Of a stretch of 64,000 nt of DNA, positions 36,700 through 46,559 are shown piece by piece. The notes under the pieces are model-generated. The model ran no database searches. It saw only the letters and a program-made list of their open reading frames with translations, and was not told the DNA's origin. Position 1 is the stretch's first letter, and each line of letters starts with the position of its first letter. The stretch is from Cohnella algarum (GTDB taxonomy: Bacteria > Bacillota > Bacilli > Paenibacillales > Paenibacillaceae), in NCBI RefSeq assembly GCF_016937515.1, contig NZ_JAFHKM010000002.1:2351001-2415000 (forward strand), given 5' to 3'. The translations under genes and the position numbers were made by a program.

Positions 36700-36820
36700 T
36701 CTTTTCGGGCTTTGGAACGGGGCCGCGGTTTTTTTTGCCGCGGTTCCGGGTTGTCCGGATTTGCCGGGGCTCGTTCGAGAAGGGAAGAAACCTTGGCCCG
36801 TGCTGGAAGGGGAGGTGCGA

Positions 36821-37516
36821 ATGGCAAATCTGTTGGTCGTTTATTTCAGCGCGTACGGACATATTCATCGCATGGCGGAAGCGGCCGCGAAAGGGGCCGA
36901 AGACGACGGCCATCAAACGCGGCTCGCGCGAATTCCGGAATTCCGGTCACCGGACAATGTGACGGCGCTGCTCGACCGCCCGGACCGGAGGAGCGGGCGG
37001 GAAGAACATGAGCTGTCCGGCAAATTCCGCGTCGGGGCTCGCTTTGAAAAATACTTGGCGGCCCTGGAAGCGCAGAAGGATGTGCCGGAAGCGACGGCGG
37101 ACGACCTCCGATGGGCGGACGGCATCGTGTGGGGCTTTCCGACCTATTACGGCTCGATGCCCGCGCAGGTGAAGTCTTTTCTCGACATGTCGGGAAGCCT
37201 GTGCGCGAGCGGCGAGCTGGAAGGCAAGCCGACGGGCGTCATGACAAGCGCCGGGTCGATTCATACCGGCCATGAAGCGACGATTTTGACTTCGATCGTG
37301 CCATTGCTGCACTTCGGGCTGATCTATGTCGGCCTTCCGTATTCGCAAAATCCGGAATATTTGACGGCGGACGCGATCGGGGGCTCGCCTTACGGACCTT
37401 CGACGCTGGCCGGGCCGGACAGCTCGAAGACGCCGGACGAGCGCGAGCTGAGGATGGCCGGCAGGCTTGGCGCCCGAGTGGCGAGATTCGCGGAAGCGAC
37501 CAAAGGCATCCGATGA
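36821..37516 (+). CDS. WrbA-like flavodoxin NAD(P)H:quinone oxidoreductase
   Basis: A 231-residue FMN protein. MANLLVVYFSAYGHIHRMAE is the phosphate-binding loop, GIVWGFPTYYGSMPAQVKSF the flavin contact, and SAGSIHTGHEATILTSIVPL with GLPYSQNPEYLT the rest of the WrbA pattern. WrbA reduces quinones by two electrons. ATG at 36821 follows GGAAGGGGAGG. The 120 bases before it include a GC hairpin, CCGCGG twice around a T8 tract (36731-36753), perhaps an attenuator after the binding-protein gene. The stop overlaps the next gene by ATGA. Confidence 0.88.
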   Translation: MANLLVVYFSAYGHIHRMAEAAAKGAEDDGHQTRLARIPEFRSPDNVTALLDRPDRRSGREEHELSGKFRVGARFEKYLAALEAQKDVPEATADDLRWADGIVWGFPTYYGSMPAQVKSFLDMSGSLCASGELEGKPTGVMTSAGSIHTGHEATILTSIVPLLHFGLIYVGLPYSQNPEYLTADAIGGSPYGPSTLAGPDSSKTPDERELRMAGRLGARVARFAEATKGIR

Positions 37517-38829
37517 ATGGCGGGGATAAAATGACGCAAACTTACGATCTGATCGTCCGCAATGCCCGATTGGCCGGCAGCGGGGCGAAAACGGATTTGG
37601 GGATAAGCGGCGGAACGATCGCCGCCTGCGGGAATTTGGCGGACGCCGTCTCCGCGGAAACGTTCGATGCGGGAGGGAGATTGCTGCTTCCGCCGTTCGC
37701 GGAGCCGCACGTCCATCTGGATACGGCGCTGACGGCGGGCGATCCCGTCTGGAACGAAAGCGGGACGCTGGCGGAAGGAATTGCCATCTGGTCCTCCCGC
37801 AAGCAAAACCTGGACCCGGAGGATGTGACGGACCGGGCCGAGCGGACGATTCGCCTTTATTTGGGCTACGGCGTTCTCCATTTGCGCGCGATGGTCGATA
37901 TCGGCGATCCGGGGCTGACGGCGCTGCGGGCGATTCTCGAGCTGAAGCAACGCTATCGCGAGCTTGCGGACATTCAGGTGATCGCGTTTCCCCAGGACGG
38001 CATCGTATCCTGCCCGGAGAACGAGGAACGAATGGCGGAAGCGCTGCGGCTGGGCGCGGACGGGGTGTCTGCGGTTCCGCATTTGGAACGGACGCGCGAA
38101 GAAGGCGTGCTGTCCTTGCGCAAGGCGTTCGGTCTGGCGGAGCGGACGGGGGCGTTCGTTCACGTGTTTTGCGACGAAACGGACGACGAGGCTTCGCGGT
38201 TTCTCGAGGTTTGCGCCTCGCTAGCAATCTCGACCGGACTCAAATCGCGCGTCGCGGCGGCTCATGCCAATGCGGCCGCCTACTACAACGAGCCCTATTT
38301 TCAGAAAATCCTCGGGCTGGTCAAACAATCGGAGCTTTCGATCGTCGCATGCCCGCTCATAAACAGCGTCATGCAAGGCCGTTACGACGCTTACCCCAAG
38401 GGGAGGGGGATTACGCGCATTAAAGAATTCCGGCAGGCGGGCGTGAACGTCGCGCTGGCCCACGACGATATCCGGACGCCGTTTTATCCGCTCGGGACGG
38501 GCAATCCGCTGGACGCCGCGCACATGGCGGCCCATCTCGCCCATATGTGCGGCCGCGCCGAGCTGTCGGACTTAATCGGCATGATTACGGAAGGCGGAGC
38601 GGCGGCGATGAAGCTGGGAGAAGCGTACGGCTACGGCCAGGGGACGTTTCGGGCGGGAGCTCCCGCTTCGTTTCTGCTGTTCGACGCTCCGGATGCGGGC
38701 GAATTGATTCGCGCGCGCCCGGCTCCCCGTTACGTTTTCCGCTGCGGGCGCTTGATTTCGGAAACGCGCCCCGCCGTTACGAGGTGGCATGGAGCGCCCG
38801 CCAGGGAGCTGGGCGTTCGCGTTCCGTGA
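37513..38829 (+). CDS. CodA-like amidohydrolase
   Basis: A 438-residue amidohydrolase. The ligands visible are FAEPHVHLDTALTAG (HxH), HVFCDETDDEASRFLE, AAHANAAAYY and the catalytic Asp in NVALAHDDIRTPFYPLGTGN. This last motif is close to cytosine deaminase. It overlaps the wrbA-like gene by ATGA; the alternative start at 37531 is also possible. Together with the first CodA-like gene and the creatininase it could take a cyclic amidine or amide through successive ring steps. Substrate unknown. Confidence 0.85.
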   Translation: MNGGDKMTQTYDLIVRNARLAGSGAKTDLGISGGTIAACGNLADAVSAETFDAGGRLLLPPFAEPHVHLDTALTAGDPVWNESGTLAEGIAIWSSRKQNLDPEDVTDRAERTIRLYLGYGVLHLRAMVDIGDPGLTALRAILELKQRYRELADIQVIAFPQDGIVSCPENEERMAEALRLGADGVSAVPHLERTREEGVLSLRKAFGLAERTGAFVHVFCDETDDEASRFLEVCASLAISTGLKSRVAAAHANAAAYYNEPYFQKILGLVKQSELSIVACPLINSVMQGRYDAYPKGRGITRIKEFRQAGVNVALAHDDIRTPFYPLGTGNPLDAAHMAAHLAHMCGRAELSDLIGMITEGGAAAMKLGEAYGYGQGTFRAGAPASFLLFDAPDAGELIRARPAPRYVFRCGRLISETRPAVTRWHGAPARELGVRVP

Positions 38830-39051
38830 CGAGACAACTTGGTTGGCGGCCGCGAGTTTGGCGATATGCACGCGTCGTCGGCCGCGAATCGGGCGGTTAA
38901 TGTACGGCAGCGAGCTTATCAAAAAAGCCGGCTTTGATTGGGCAAAATCCAACGAAGCCGGCTGAGCGCATTTTTGGCGTTGGCGTGAAACTTCTCCCGG
39001 CTCCCATGCGTCAATTAGGCAAAAGAAACAAGAGGAGGAGGGCATGATCCG

Positions 39052-39444
39052 ATGAACCGGATACCCGCTCCGAAAAGCGGCGGATGGTGGAAGCTTGCCG
39101 CCGCCGCCGCCATTTTTTATTCCGTTGCGCTATGGATCGTTCGCTTTGCCGTTCTGGGCCAGGAGCCAACCTTTGTCCACGCGGTTCGCTTCCTGCTGCT
39201 CGGCTCGGGTCTCGCTGCCTTGTTCAGCCTGGGCGGCTGGCTCGGAGCGCGCAAGCTGTGGGCCTGCGCTTCGCTTGGAACGATCGCGGGACTCGTCCTG
39301 ATGGCGACGGCTTCCCGAAACGCGATCGGCTGGGAGGATCTGGCCGGCCTGCTGCTGTTTATGGAGGCGGTCTCCGCCGGCATCGTCGTCGGTGCGGTCT
39401 TGGATTTGGCGGCGATCCTGCCGCGATTGCGGAAAAGAAAATAG
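39052..39444 (+). CDS. Small membrane protein of unknown function
   Basis: A 130-residue protein with four predicted membrane helices (about residues 14-32, 43-63, 69-87 and 97-120) and a basic C-terminus RLRKRK. GAGGAGGAGGG lies upstream of ATG 39052. I do not recognise the family. It is probably monocistronic, after the CodA-like gene. Downstream, 39445-39735 shows no gene I can support. Confidence 0.65.
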   Translation: MNRIPAPKSGGWWKLAAAAAIFYSVALWIVRFAVLGQEPTFVHAVRFLLLGSGLAALFSLGGWLGARKLWACASLGTIAGLVLMATASRNAIGWEDLAGLLLFMEAVSAGIVVGAVLDLAAILPRLRKRK

Positions 39445-39735
39445 CCGCGCTTTTGAGCGATTATGGAGCAAGCTTCCCTTACGGCAATCTGAATCCCCGG
39501 CTTTACTGATTGCGATTTCGGTCTTCCGTTTTTCTCGGACCGCCGTTCATCGATAGGATGGATGGCGGTGTTCGACTGTTTTTCGCGCAATCCCCAATGC
39601 TGCCTTTCGTTCATATTTTTCTCCCGTTGTCTTTAGAGATCAGGAGAGCCGGGGGAAAGAGCGAACGGCAGAGAATTCCCTTTTTAACGGCGGTGAGACC
39701 AGCTTCACCCGCGGACGCACGCGACGCGCTCAGTT

Positions 39736-40190
39736 TAGTAAAAATTACCCATCTTGACCGGCCATGCGCCTTGAGCCGAGCGCAGTTGAGTAGAAAATAC
39801 CCATCTCGACCGCCAAGCGCCTTGAGCTGCGCTCAGTTGAGTAGAAAATACCCATCTTGACCGGCCAAGCGCCTTGAGCTGCGCTCAGTTGAGTAAAAAT
39901 TACCCATCTTGACCAGCCAAGCGCCTTGAGCTGCGCTCAGTTGAGTAATCTCGACCGGCCATGCGCCTTGAGCCGAGCGCAGTTGAGTAGAAAATACCCA
40001 TCTCGACCGCCAAGCGCCTTGAGCTGCGCTCAGTTGAGTAAAAATTACCCATCTTGACCAGCCATGCGCCTTGAGCCAAGCTCAGTTGAGTAAAAATTAC
40101 CCATCTCGACCGGACATGCGCCTTGAGCCGCGCTCAGTTGAGTAGAAAATACCCATCTCGACCGGACAAGCGCCCGAAGCCGCGTTCTTG
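39736..40190. repeat. Tandem array of nine 52-bp units, dyad type
   Basis: Units start at 39736, 39788, 39839, 39891, 39943, 39985, 40036, 40088 and 40140, with spacings of 51 or 52 apart from one short 42-base unit (39943). The core is GAGTAAAAATTACCCATC or the variant GAGTAGAAAATACCCATC, followed by TTGACCGGCCAAGCGCC and a second dyad TTGAGCTGCGCTCAG. On the minus strand the core reads GGGTAATTTTTACTC, whose arms pair with one G-T. It has no homology to the array at 7.3 kb, only the same period. It lies between a membrane-protein gene and a broken SGNH gene. Confidence 0.92.
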
Positions 40191-40363
40191 AGTGCCGCCA
40201 AGATTCATAATCCGGAATTTTGCCATTCAATAGACGAGGAATCGGAGATCTCAAGCCGGCGCCGGCGGCCCCATGAAAGGGTAGGGGATTCGCGCAAATA
40301 CGCAACTTTGGGAATTGGATCCGCGTCTAACCCTTCAGATTGGAAAAAAAGGAGTGGACTCCC

Positions 40364-40945
40364 ATGAGCGTATCCGAATTGGTCTGGTTTTCGCCGCTTC
40401 AGCCTCCTTTTGCGATCGCGGGTTTTGCGTGGCTTCGGACGGAGGGCAAGTACCGCAGACTGCCGACGAATCCCCCTTACGAGATTCCGGCGGCCGTAGA
40501 CAACCTCGCCAATCATACGGCAGGAGGCCAAATCCGTTTCGTTACCGATTCGCCCAGGCTGTCGATCCGGGTCAAGCTCTCCGGTCCGGCCAATATGTAT
40601 CACATGCCGGCTACCGGCCAAAACGGGTTCGACTGTTACGAAGAGCTGGAAGGCAACCTGCGCTACCGGGCTACGGCGACTTTTTCGGCGGCGGCAACCG
40701 AATATGAGGCGCTGCTGTTCGAGAACGGAGCGACCGAGCCGCGGCAAATCGCGCTTCATTTTCCTCTGTATCAGGGAGTCGTCGAAGTGTCGGTCGGTCT
40801 GGAGGCGGGCGCCGTTGTCGAAGCTCCTCCCGCGTATGCGGATTCGGGGCGCGTCGTCGTGTACGGCACCTCCATTACCCAGGGCGCTTGCGCCTCTCGT
40901 CCGGGCATGTGCTATACGAATCTTTTAAGCCGCAGATTTAACATC
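40364..40945 (+). pseudogene. SGNH hydrolase, truncated at the island junction
   Basis: About 194 residues remain of an SGNH esterase. An N-terminal jelly-roll part with GFDCYEELEG (GxDxY pattern) leads into the catalytic domain, VVYGTSITQGACASRPGMCY then TNLLSRRFN, which holds the nucleophile Ser. Homology ends at about 40943, before the block III and Asp-His motifs, and 14 unrelated codons follow to a stop. ATG 40364 follows AAGGAG by nine bases. The break coincides with the drop in GC content, so the 3' half was probably removed or displaced when foreign DNA arrived. Confidence 0.8.
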
Positions 40946-41406
40946 GTATTATGCGAGCCATTTTTTGACCTCTCAAAAACAACCTAAACCCTTCTCCCAT
41001 AAGGCTTTTGGCGGATTCCCCACTTCGCTTTTGTCGCTTTGTCCTCGCATAACTTTGATTTTTTCAGCCAAGATATACGAACCAGGCGCTTAAAGGTTAT
41101 GCGCGGAAAAAGATATACGCACCTGATTTTTACGAGATATACGAGGCTGATGGTTTGATCATAAATCGCGTTAAAGTAACAGTCAAGTTGAAGCCTTGGT
41201 CCCCAAGGTAATGAGTGGATGTCCAATATGAGTAATTTTTATTCTGGCCGTAGATCGTTTGAAACTTAATGTAAAGGTGGTTCGAGAGGGAGTGGAGATA
41301 AGTTGTGGAAGGTTTCAGCGAGAGGAAACTGTTTGGTAAGTTCCTGAAAAGCGAAGCTGTCCAATCCTTATTTTTCTCGCAAAAATGTTAGGTCAATAAT
41401 TGACTT
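40946..41406. other. AT-richer junction sequence with no gene
   Basis: No convincing coding frame is present. The stretch holds three AGATATACG direct repeats, an inverted repeat of CGCATAAC/GTTATGCG around 41056-41104, and a single ATGAGTAATTTTTATTC at 41228 that resembles the core of the 39.7-kb repeat unit. Composition matches the island to the right rather than the DNA to the left. Confidence 0.6.
41071..41143 (+). repeat. Three AGATATACG direct repeats
   Basis: Copies start at 41071, 41111 and 41135, spaced 40 and 24 bases. Short direct repeats at an element boundary can be recombinase or transposase arm sites; no recombinase gene is adjacent. Confidence 0.6.
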
Positions 41407-41494
<88 letters not shown>

Positions 41495-41508
41495 TACATA
41501 AAACTATG

Positions 41509-41533
41509 CCCTCCAGAAAAGTCTGGAGGGTCT
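41509..41533 (+). terminator. Terminator after the tRNA-Leu sequence
   Basis: CCCTCCAG and CTGGAGGG pair over AAAAGT and are followed by TCTTATT. Confidence 0.75.
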
Positions 41534-41539
41534 TATTGT

Positions 41540-42285
41540 ATACGAAAACCCCCAGTTCGACTGGGGGTTCAGGAAAGCTTATAGCTATGAGTAGTCATCC
41601 CTTGAACTCAATGATAAGATGGGAGCCGGTCTGCCAACCGCTACCATTAATCAAGGAGGACAAGGGATGGATAAGAGCAGTCTAGCACACACCAAATGGA
41701 ACTGCAAATACCATATTGTATTTGCACCCAAGTACCGCAGACAAGTTATATACGGGAAGTTAAAAAGAGAGATCGGGAAGATTCTACGGGAGTTATGTGA
41801 ACGAAAAGGTGTGGAGATCATCGAAGCAGAAGCCTGTCCGGATCATATTCACATGCTGGTGAGCATACCGCCCAAGCTAAGTGTGGCTGAATTTATGGGC
41901 TATTTGAAGGGGAAAAGCTCACTGATGATCTTCGATAAATTCGCAAACATGAAGTACCGGTATGGAAACCGTCAATTCTGGTGCAGAGGGTACTTTGTGG
42001 ATACGGTGGGGCGAAATAAGAAAGTGATTGAAGAATACATCCGTAACCAGATAGTGGAGGACAAAAATTATGAACAACTCACGATGAAAGAACTGTTCGA
42101 CCCGTTTACGGGTGAGTCGGTGAAAAAGGGCGGGTAAAGGGGCCCCTTTTCAGGGGCTCGCCCGAGGCAACACGCGGCTGGCAGACTTTCAGTGCGCCTT
42201 TGAGGCGCTTGCTTGCAACATGCCCTTATAGGGCTGATGGAAGCCACCGGCTAAGCCGGTGGTTATGACTTTTATATCTCTTGAT
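41540..42285 (+). mobile_element. IS200-type insertion sequence
   Basis: A single Y1 transposase gene is flanked by end hairpins: AACCCCCAG/CTGGGGGTT at 41547-41569 and CCACCGGCT/AGCCGGTGG at 42244-42262. IS200/IS605 elements have such subterminal hairpins and no inverted repeats, so the exact ends are estimated. Confidence 0.8.
41667..42137 (+). CDS. tnpA: IS200/IS605 Y1 transposase TnpA
   Basis: A 156-residue HUH enzyme. It has the HIHMLVSIPP segment with the HxH metal site and the catalytic Tyr in EEYIRNQ near residue 126, plus KYHIVFAPKYRRQ at the start. It cuts and joins single-stranded DNA at the end hairpins. ATG at 41667 follows AAGGAGGA; the length is normal, so it should be active. 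No TnpB gene accompanies it. Confidence 0.92.
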   Translation: MDKSSLAHTKWNCKYHIVFAPKYRRQVIYGKLKREIGKILRELCERKGVEIIEAEACPDHIHMLVSIPPKLSVAEFMGYLKGKSSLMIFDKFANMKYRYGNRQFWCRGYFVDTVGRNKKVIEEYIRNQIVEDKNYEQLTMKELFDPFTGESVKKGG

Positions 42286-42448
42286 ATAACATAACACTGC
42301 GTATTATTGTTTGCACAAATTGGAATTTCGATAGGAGAGGGGAATGTGTCAAAACTGATTTCTCATTAACAACCTGTCATGATAGGGTTTATTGAATAAT
42401 TTAAGGCAAATACTATAGGAAACAAATACTTCGAGAGCGGTGATACCA

Positions 42449-44542
42449 ATGGATGATCACAAAGGCCATGCTCATCATTCCAACCATGCGGACCAGAACA
42501 AGGGCACCCATTCCATGAGCACCCATCAGCACCATCACCAGCATCATCACCACGATGATCCATCCGGACATCCGGACAGCTCTCACCGCATGGATAAGCA
42601 TGTCGGCCATCACGTCGAGGATTTTAAAAAACGCTTCTATATTTGCCTTGCAGTCACGATTCCGATTCTCATCCTTTCTCCGATGATCCAAATGTTTCTC
42701 GGTGTGGATTGGCGGTTTCCTTATGATACGGTACTGCTGTTTCTTCTCTCATCCTTTGTGTTCTTCTATGGCGGTACGCCATTTTTGGTGGGCGCTTATC
42801 ATGAACTGAAATATAAATCGCCCGGTATGATGACTTTAATCGCGCTTGCGATTGTCGTTGCTTACAGCTACAGCTCCTTAACCATGTTTGGCCTGACAGA
42901 GGTTGATTTTTTCTGGGAGCTGGCTACGTTGATCGACATTATGCTGCTCGGACACTGGCTGGAAATGAAATCAATTATGGGCGCATCTCATGCCTTGGAA
43001 GAACTGGTCCGGCTGATTCCATCGGAGGCGCACCTTGTCACCGAAAATGGGGAAACGAAGGACGTTTCCGTGACCGAGTTGAAACCCCAGCAAGTCATCT
43101 TGATTAAACCCGGTGAACGTGTTCCCGTTGACGGAGTGATCATGACGGGGCAATCCTCCATAGATGAGTCGATGCTCACAGGGGAATCCGTACCGGTCGT
43201 CAAGAAAACGGGAGACGCAGTCATCGGCGGAGCCATCAACGGGGAAGGCTCGCTGACCGTTACAGTACATAACGAAGGCGGAGCAGGATATTTATCCCAA
43301 GTCATCAAGCTGGTCCAGGAAGCGCAGGAATCCAAATCCAAGGCGCAGAACTTGTCGGACAAAGCGGCCAAAGGGCTGTTTTACATCGCATTGGCAGCCG
43401 GGTTGATCACCCTGATTGTCTGGTTAGCTATGGGTTCCAGCTTTGATTTCGCCTTGCAACGGATGGTTACCGTCATGATCATTGCATGTCCTCATGCGCT
43501 GGGTCTTGCCATCCCGCTGGTCATCTCGACTTCCACCTCATTGGCGGCCAAGAAGGGATTGTTGATCCGCAACCGTACCGCATTTGAGGATGCACGGAAG
43601 CTTAACGCCGTTGTTTTCGACAAGACCGGAACGTTGACCCAAGGCAAATTCGGCATCACCGACATTCTCCCGGCCGTGGGATATGAGGAAACGGAACTGT
43701 TGAAGATTGTCGGCGCACTGGAAGCGCAGTCCGAGCATCCCATCTCCAAAGGGGTCATGTCGGAAGTGAAAAATCGCAATATTTCCGTTTATCAGGCCGA
43801 GTCCGTCGAGAATTTGACCGGCAAAGGTCTGCAAGGGTTGGTAAACGGTCAAGACGTCAAAGTGGTAAGTCCCGGTTACATGGAAGAGCAGCAAATTTCC
43901 TATCCATCCGATGATTACGAGCGACTTTCCTCCCAAGGGAATACCGTTGTTTTCGCGGTGATCGACGGGAAATATTCCGGCTTGATTGCTTTGGCGGATC
44001 AAATAAGGGAAACAGCCCGCAGCGCCATCGAAAAACTGAAAGGGCTCGGGATCAAATCCATGATGTTGACAGGCGACAACAAGCAAGCAGCGGACCGGGT
44101 GGGGAGACAACTTGATTTGGATGAAGTTTATGCGGAAGTTCTTCCGCATCAGAAGGCGGACAAAATCAAAGAGATCCAGAAGGAGGGGTATCTTGTCGCG
44201 ATGACGGGGGACGGGGTGAATGATGCCCCGGCATTGGCGCAAGCCGACTTGGGAATTGCAGTCGGAGCGGGGACTGACGTCGCGATCGAAACGGCGGATG
44301 TCGTTCTGGTACGCAGCGACCCGGAAGATGTCGTTTCCATCCTGCATTTGTCCAGAAGGACCTATGCGAAGATGGTCCAAAATTTATGGTGGGCGGCAGG
44401 CTACAACATTGCGGCCATTCCACTCGCCGCCGGCGTGCTGTACGGACCCGGCATTCTGCTCGACCCTGCATTAGGAGCTGTTTTGATGTCACTCAGCACC
44501 ATTGTCGTCGCCATTAATGCGAAGTTGTTGAAGGCCCAATGA
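42449..44542 (+). CDS. copB: CopB-type copper P1B-ATPase with His-rich N-terminus
   Basis: A 697-residue heavy-metal ATPase. The first 56 residues contain 19 histidines (for example [12 protein letters not shown]) instead of CxxC domains. Membrane motif CPH ([12 protein letters not shown], about residue 347), phosphorylation site D391 in DKTGTLT, TGES, MLTGDN and TGDGVNDAP are all intact. CPH with a His-rich start marks the CopB group that exports Cu(I)/Cu(II) or silver. ATG at 42449 follows GAGAGCGG; a GTG three codons earlier is possible. The 160 bases upstream hold no gene I can support. Product of a single gene in the copper island. Confidence 0.92.
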   Translation: MDDHKGHAHHSNHADQNKGTHSMSTHQHHHQHHHHDDPSGHPDSSHRMDKHVGHHVEDFKKRFYICLAVTIPILILSPMIQMFLGVDWRFPYDTVLLFLLSSFVFFYGGTPFLVGAYHELKYKSPGMMTLIALAIVVAYSYSSLTMFGLTEVDFFWELATLIDIMLLGHWLEMKSIMGASHALEELVRLIPSEAHLVTENGETKDVSVTELKPQQVILIKPGERVPVDGVIMTGQSSIDESMLTGESVPVVKKTGDAVIGGAINGEGSLTVTVHNEGGAGYLSQVIKLVQEAQESKSKAQNLSDKAAKGLFYIALAAGLITLIVWLAMGSSFDFALQRMVTVMIIACPHALGLAIPLVISTSTSLAAKKGLLIRNRTAFEDARKLNAVVFDKTGTLTQGKFGITDILPAVGYEETELLKIVGALEAQSEHPISKGVMSEVKNRNISVYQAESVENLTGKGLQGLVNGQDVKVVSPGYMEEQQISYPSDDYERLSSQGNTVVFAVIDGKYSGLIALADQIRETARSAIEKLKGLGIKSMMLTGDNKQAADRVGRQLDLDEVYAEVLPHQKADKIKEIQKEGYLVAMTGDGVNDAPALAQADLGIAVGAGTDVAIETADVVLVRSDPEDVVSILHLSRRTYAKMVQNLWWAAGYNIAAIPLAAGVLYGPGILLDPALGAVLMSLSTIVVAINAKLLKAQ

Positions 44543-44614
44543 TTGTAGAAAATTGATGAATCAATATTGGTAGGAGCTATTCCTGTAACGAATTAATTTG
44601 CGGTTTGAAAAGAA

Positions 44615-44684
44615 AGAGCGCCTCCTGTATGCTGGGTCTCGAATGTTGCGCACATTCATTGCCCTAATAAGAGGAGGACGCTCT
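44615..44684 (+). promoter_or_regulatory. Inverted repeat that can sequester the IS110 ribosome binding site
   Basis: AGAGCGCCTCCT (44615-44626) is complementary to AGGAGGACGCTCT (44672-44684) apart from one extra base. The right arm contains the AGGAGG site of the transposase start at 44687. RNA from outside the element would fold and hide it, a known way for insertion sequences to avoid expression by readthrough. Confidence 0.65.
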
Positions 44685-44686
44685 AC

Positions 44687-46002
44687 ATGAAGCATAACCA
44701 ATCCAGCAGACAAAATCAACGAATTGAACGAATTGAATTGAACGAATTTCCGAAAAAACATTAGTGATCGGTACGGACATCGCGAAGACCAATCACGTGG
44801 CCCGTGCGTTTAACTACCGCGGGATCGAGCTTGGGAAGCGGTGCCTGTTTACCAACGACGAAATCGGCCTGTTGAACTTGCTGTCTTGGATGGAATCTTT
44901 GAAACAAGAACATCAAATGGACGACGTGATTCTTGGCGTCGAGCCGACCGGCCACTATTGGTTCCCGTTATTCCACTTCTTCAAGCAGCGTGGGATCCAG
45001 GTCGTTCAGGTAAATCCGCATCACGTGAAAAAGAGCAAGGAACTCGACGATAACTCACCGACCAAGAACGACATCAAGGATGCTAAAGTCGTCGCCAAAC
45101 TGGTCATCGAGGGCCGGTACACAGAGCCACAACTGCCTGAAGGCATTTATGCCGACCTGCGGGTGCTCATGAATCAGCGGGATCGGCTGAACAAGGACTT
45201 GAATCGGGTCAAGGGCCGGATTCACAACTGGCTGGATCGCTTCTTCCCGGAGTACATCCAGGTGTTTAAGGACTGGGAAGGCAAGGCTTCGCTCATCACG
45301 TTGGAGCACTTTCCGCTCCCTCAGGACGTTGTAAGCGCCGGCGAGACATCTGTCGTAGCGATGTGGAAGAAACACGGTGTCAAACGAGCTGTAGGCCCCA
45401 AGAGAGCGTCGCTGTTGTATCGCAAAGCCAGCAAGTCCATCGGCCTCACGGAAGGCGCTACAGCGGCCAAGCATGAGCTAGCCATGTACTTGGAACAGTA
45501 CGCCATGCTGTGCAGGCAGATCGACCAACTGATGGAACTGGTTGAGCAATTGGTGAAGGAAGTTCCCGGAGCAGCCGAAATGATGACCATCCCTTGCATC
45601 GGCCTGGTCACCGTCGCCGGGTTTCTAGCGGAGGTGGGCGATTTATCCGGCTATAATCATAGCCAGCAGATCGTACGCCACGCCGGTCTGAGCCTTAGGG
45701 AAGACAGCTCCGGCAAGCGCAAGGGTGAAACGACGATCAGTAAACGGGGTCGCTGTCGGCTGCGGGCGCTGCTTTACCGCGCGGCGCTGGTGCTAGTCGG
45801 CAAGAATGCAGAATTCCGCGCGCTGCATATGTACTTCACGACGCGCCGGGACAATCCGCTGAAGAAGAAGCAGTCGATGATTGCCATCTGTAACAAATTG
45901 ATTCGAGTCCTGTTTGAGCTTGGCCGCAAGAAAAAGGCTTATGATGCCGGCAAGGTACTTGGCCCCCATCGGGAGGCCCAGCTTCTTCAAGCGGCGGCTT
46001 AA
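44687..46002 (+). pseudogene. IS110 transposase, N-terminus frameshifted by a 14-bp duplication
   Basis: The intact part (from 44764, 412 residues) has a RuvC-like DEDD domain with VIGTDIAK and LGVEPTGHYWFPLFHFF, and the C-terminal Transposase_20 domain with IPCIGLVTVAGFLAEVGDLS and RHAGLSLREDSSGKRKGET. The natural start at 44687, which has the AGGAGG site, reads MKHNQSSRQNQRIERIE and hits a stop at 44762. GAATTGAACGAATT is repeated in tandem at about 44721-44748; removing one copy restores the frame into ERISEKTLVIG. Initiation at GTG 44764 could still make nearly the whole enzyme, keeping the catalytic Asp. Confidence 0.75.
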
Positions 46003-46413
46003 TTCATCGACAGGTTAGCAACTCAACACGTTTTTGGCGCTTTATCCACAGGTTGCTCTTTGACAAACGAAGCATGGATAGGCCGGGAGAAATCATCACC
46101 ATTAGGGCATTGACCCCGCTTAGGAGCTTGCCTGGCCTCCACCCCTTGAGAGGCAGAACGAAGGAATGTAAGGGCCATGACCCCGGGAGACATGGGAGGG
46201 TAAACCGCAAGGGTTGAATGTGGAGCCATATGCGACCATACGGCTTTTTCAAATCGGGGTGATCCCCACCTCTGTTCCCGCCAACAGGTCGATCCCAAAT
46301 ATTTTCTTCTCATCAAATCCTATCCAAGGGGGCTTTGGATGTCAAAGATGAAATCATACGAAAAAACGAGAAAAACGGAGAAAACATTAATTTATTGAGG
46401 GAGGAGATTGGGT

Positions 46414-46485
46414 GGAGGAGGGTTGGGACTGGCCATCGCCAAATCCATCGCCGAAGCGCATGGGGGGTCAAATTTGGGCAGACGA
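46414..46485 (+). pseudogene. Histidine kinase C-terminal remnant
   Basis: The frame from 46417 gives GGLGLAIAKSIAEAHGG, the G2 box and last helix of a HATPase domain. Nothing upstream continues it and the frame soon ends. It marks a kinase gene deleted by insertion events. The rest of 46003-46510 shows no supported gene. Confidence 0.6.
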
Positions 46486-46510
46486 TCCCACAATAATACC
46501 GGATGTACAT

Positions 46511-46541
46511 AAAAAGACCACAGCTATCATGGACTGTGGTC
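46511..46541 (-). terminator. Terminator of the first multicopper oxidase gene
   Basis: On the minus strand GACCACAG and CTGTGGTC form the stem, followed by TTTTTATG. Confidence 0.7.
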
Positions 46542-46559
46542 TCGTTTATTCCGGTGTGT

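Larger units (their letters stand above)
44610..46050 (+). mobile_element. IS110-family insertion sequence (ends approximate)
   Basis: The transposase gene and upstream hairpin define the core. IS110 elements usually lack terminal inverted repeats, so the ends cannot be placed. It separates the copper ATPase from the HK remnant. Confidence 0.6.

Noticed and set aside
44561..44761. Minus-strand 66-codon frame between copB and the IS110 transposase
   Set aside because: It lies in the IS110 upstream hairpin region and has no motif.
46004..46316. Short minus-strand frames after the IS110 gene
   Set aside because: No family match, no ribosome binding site and they overlap each other in different frames.
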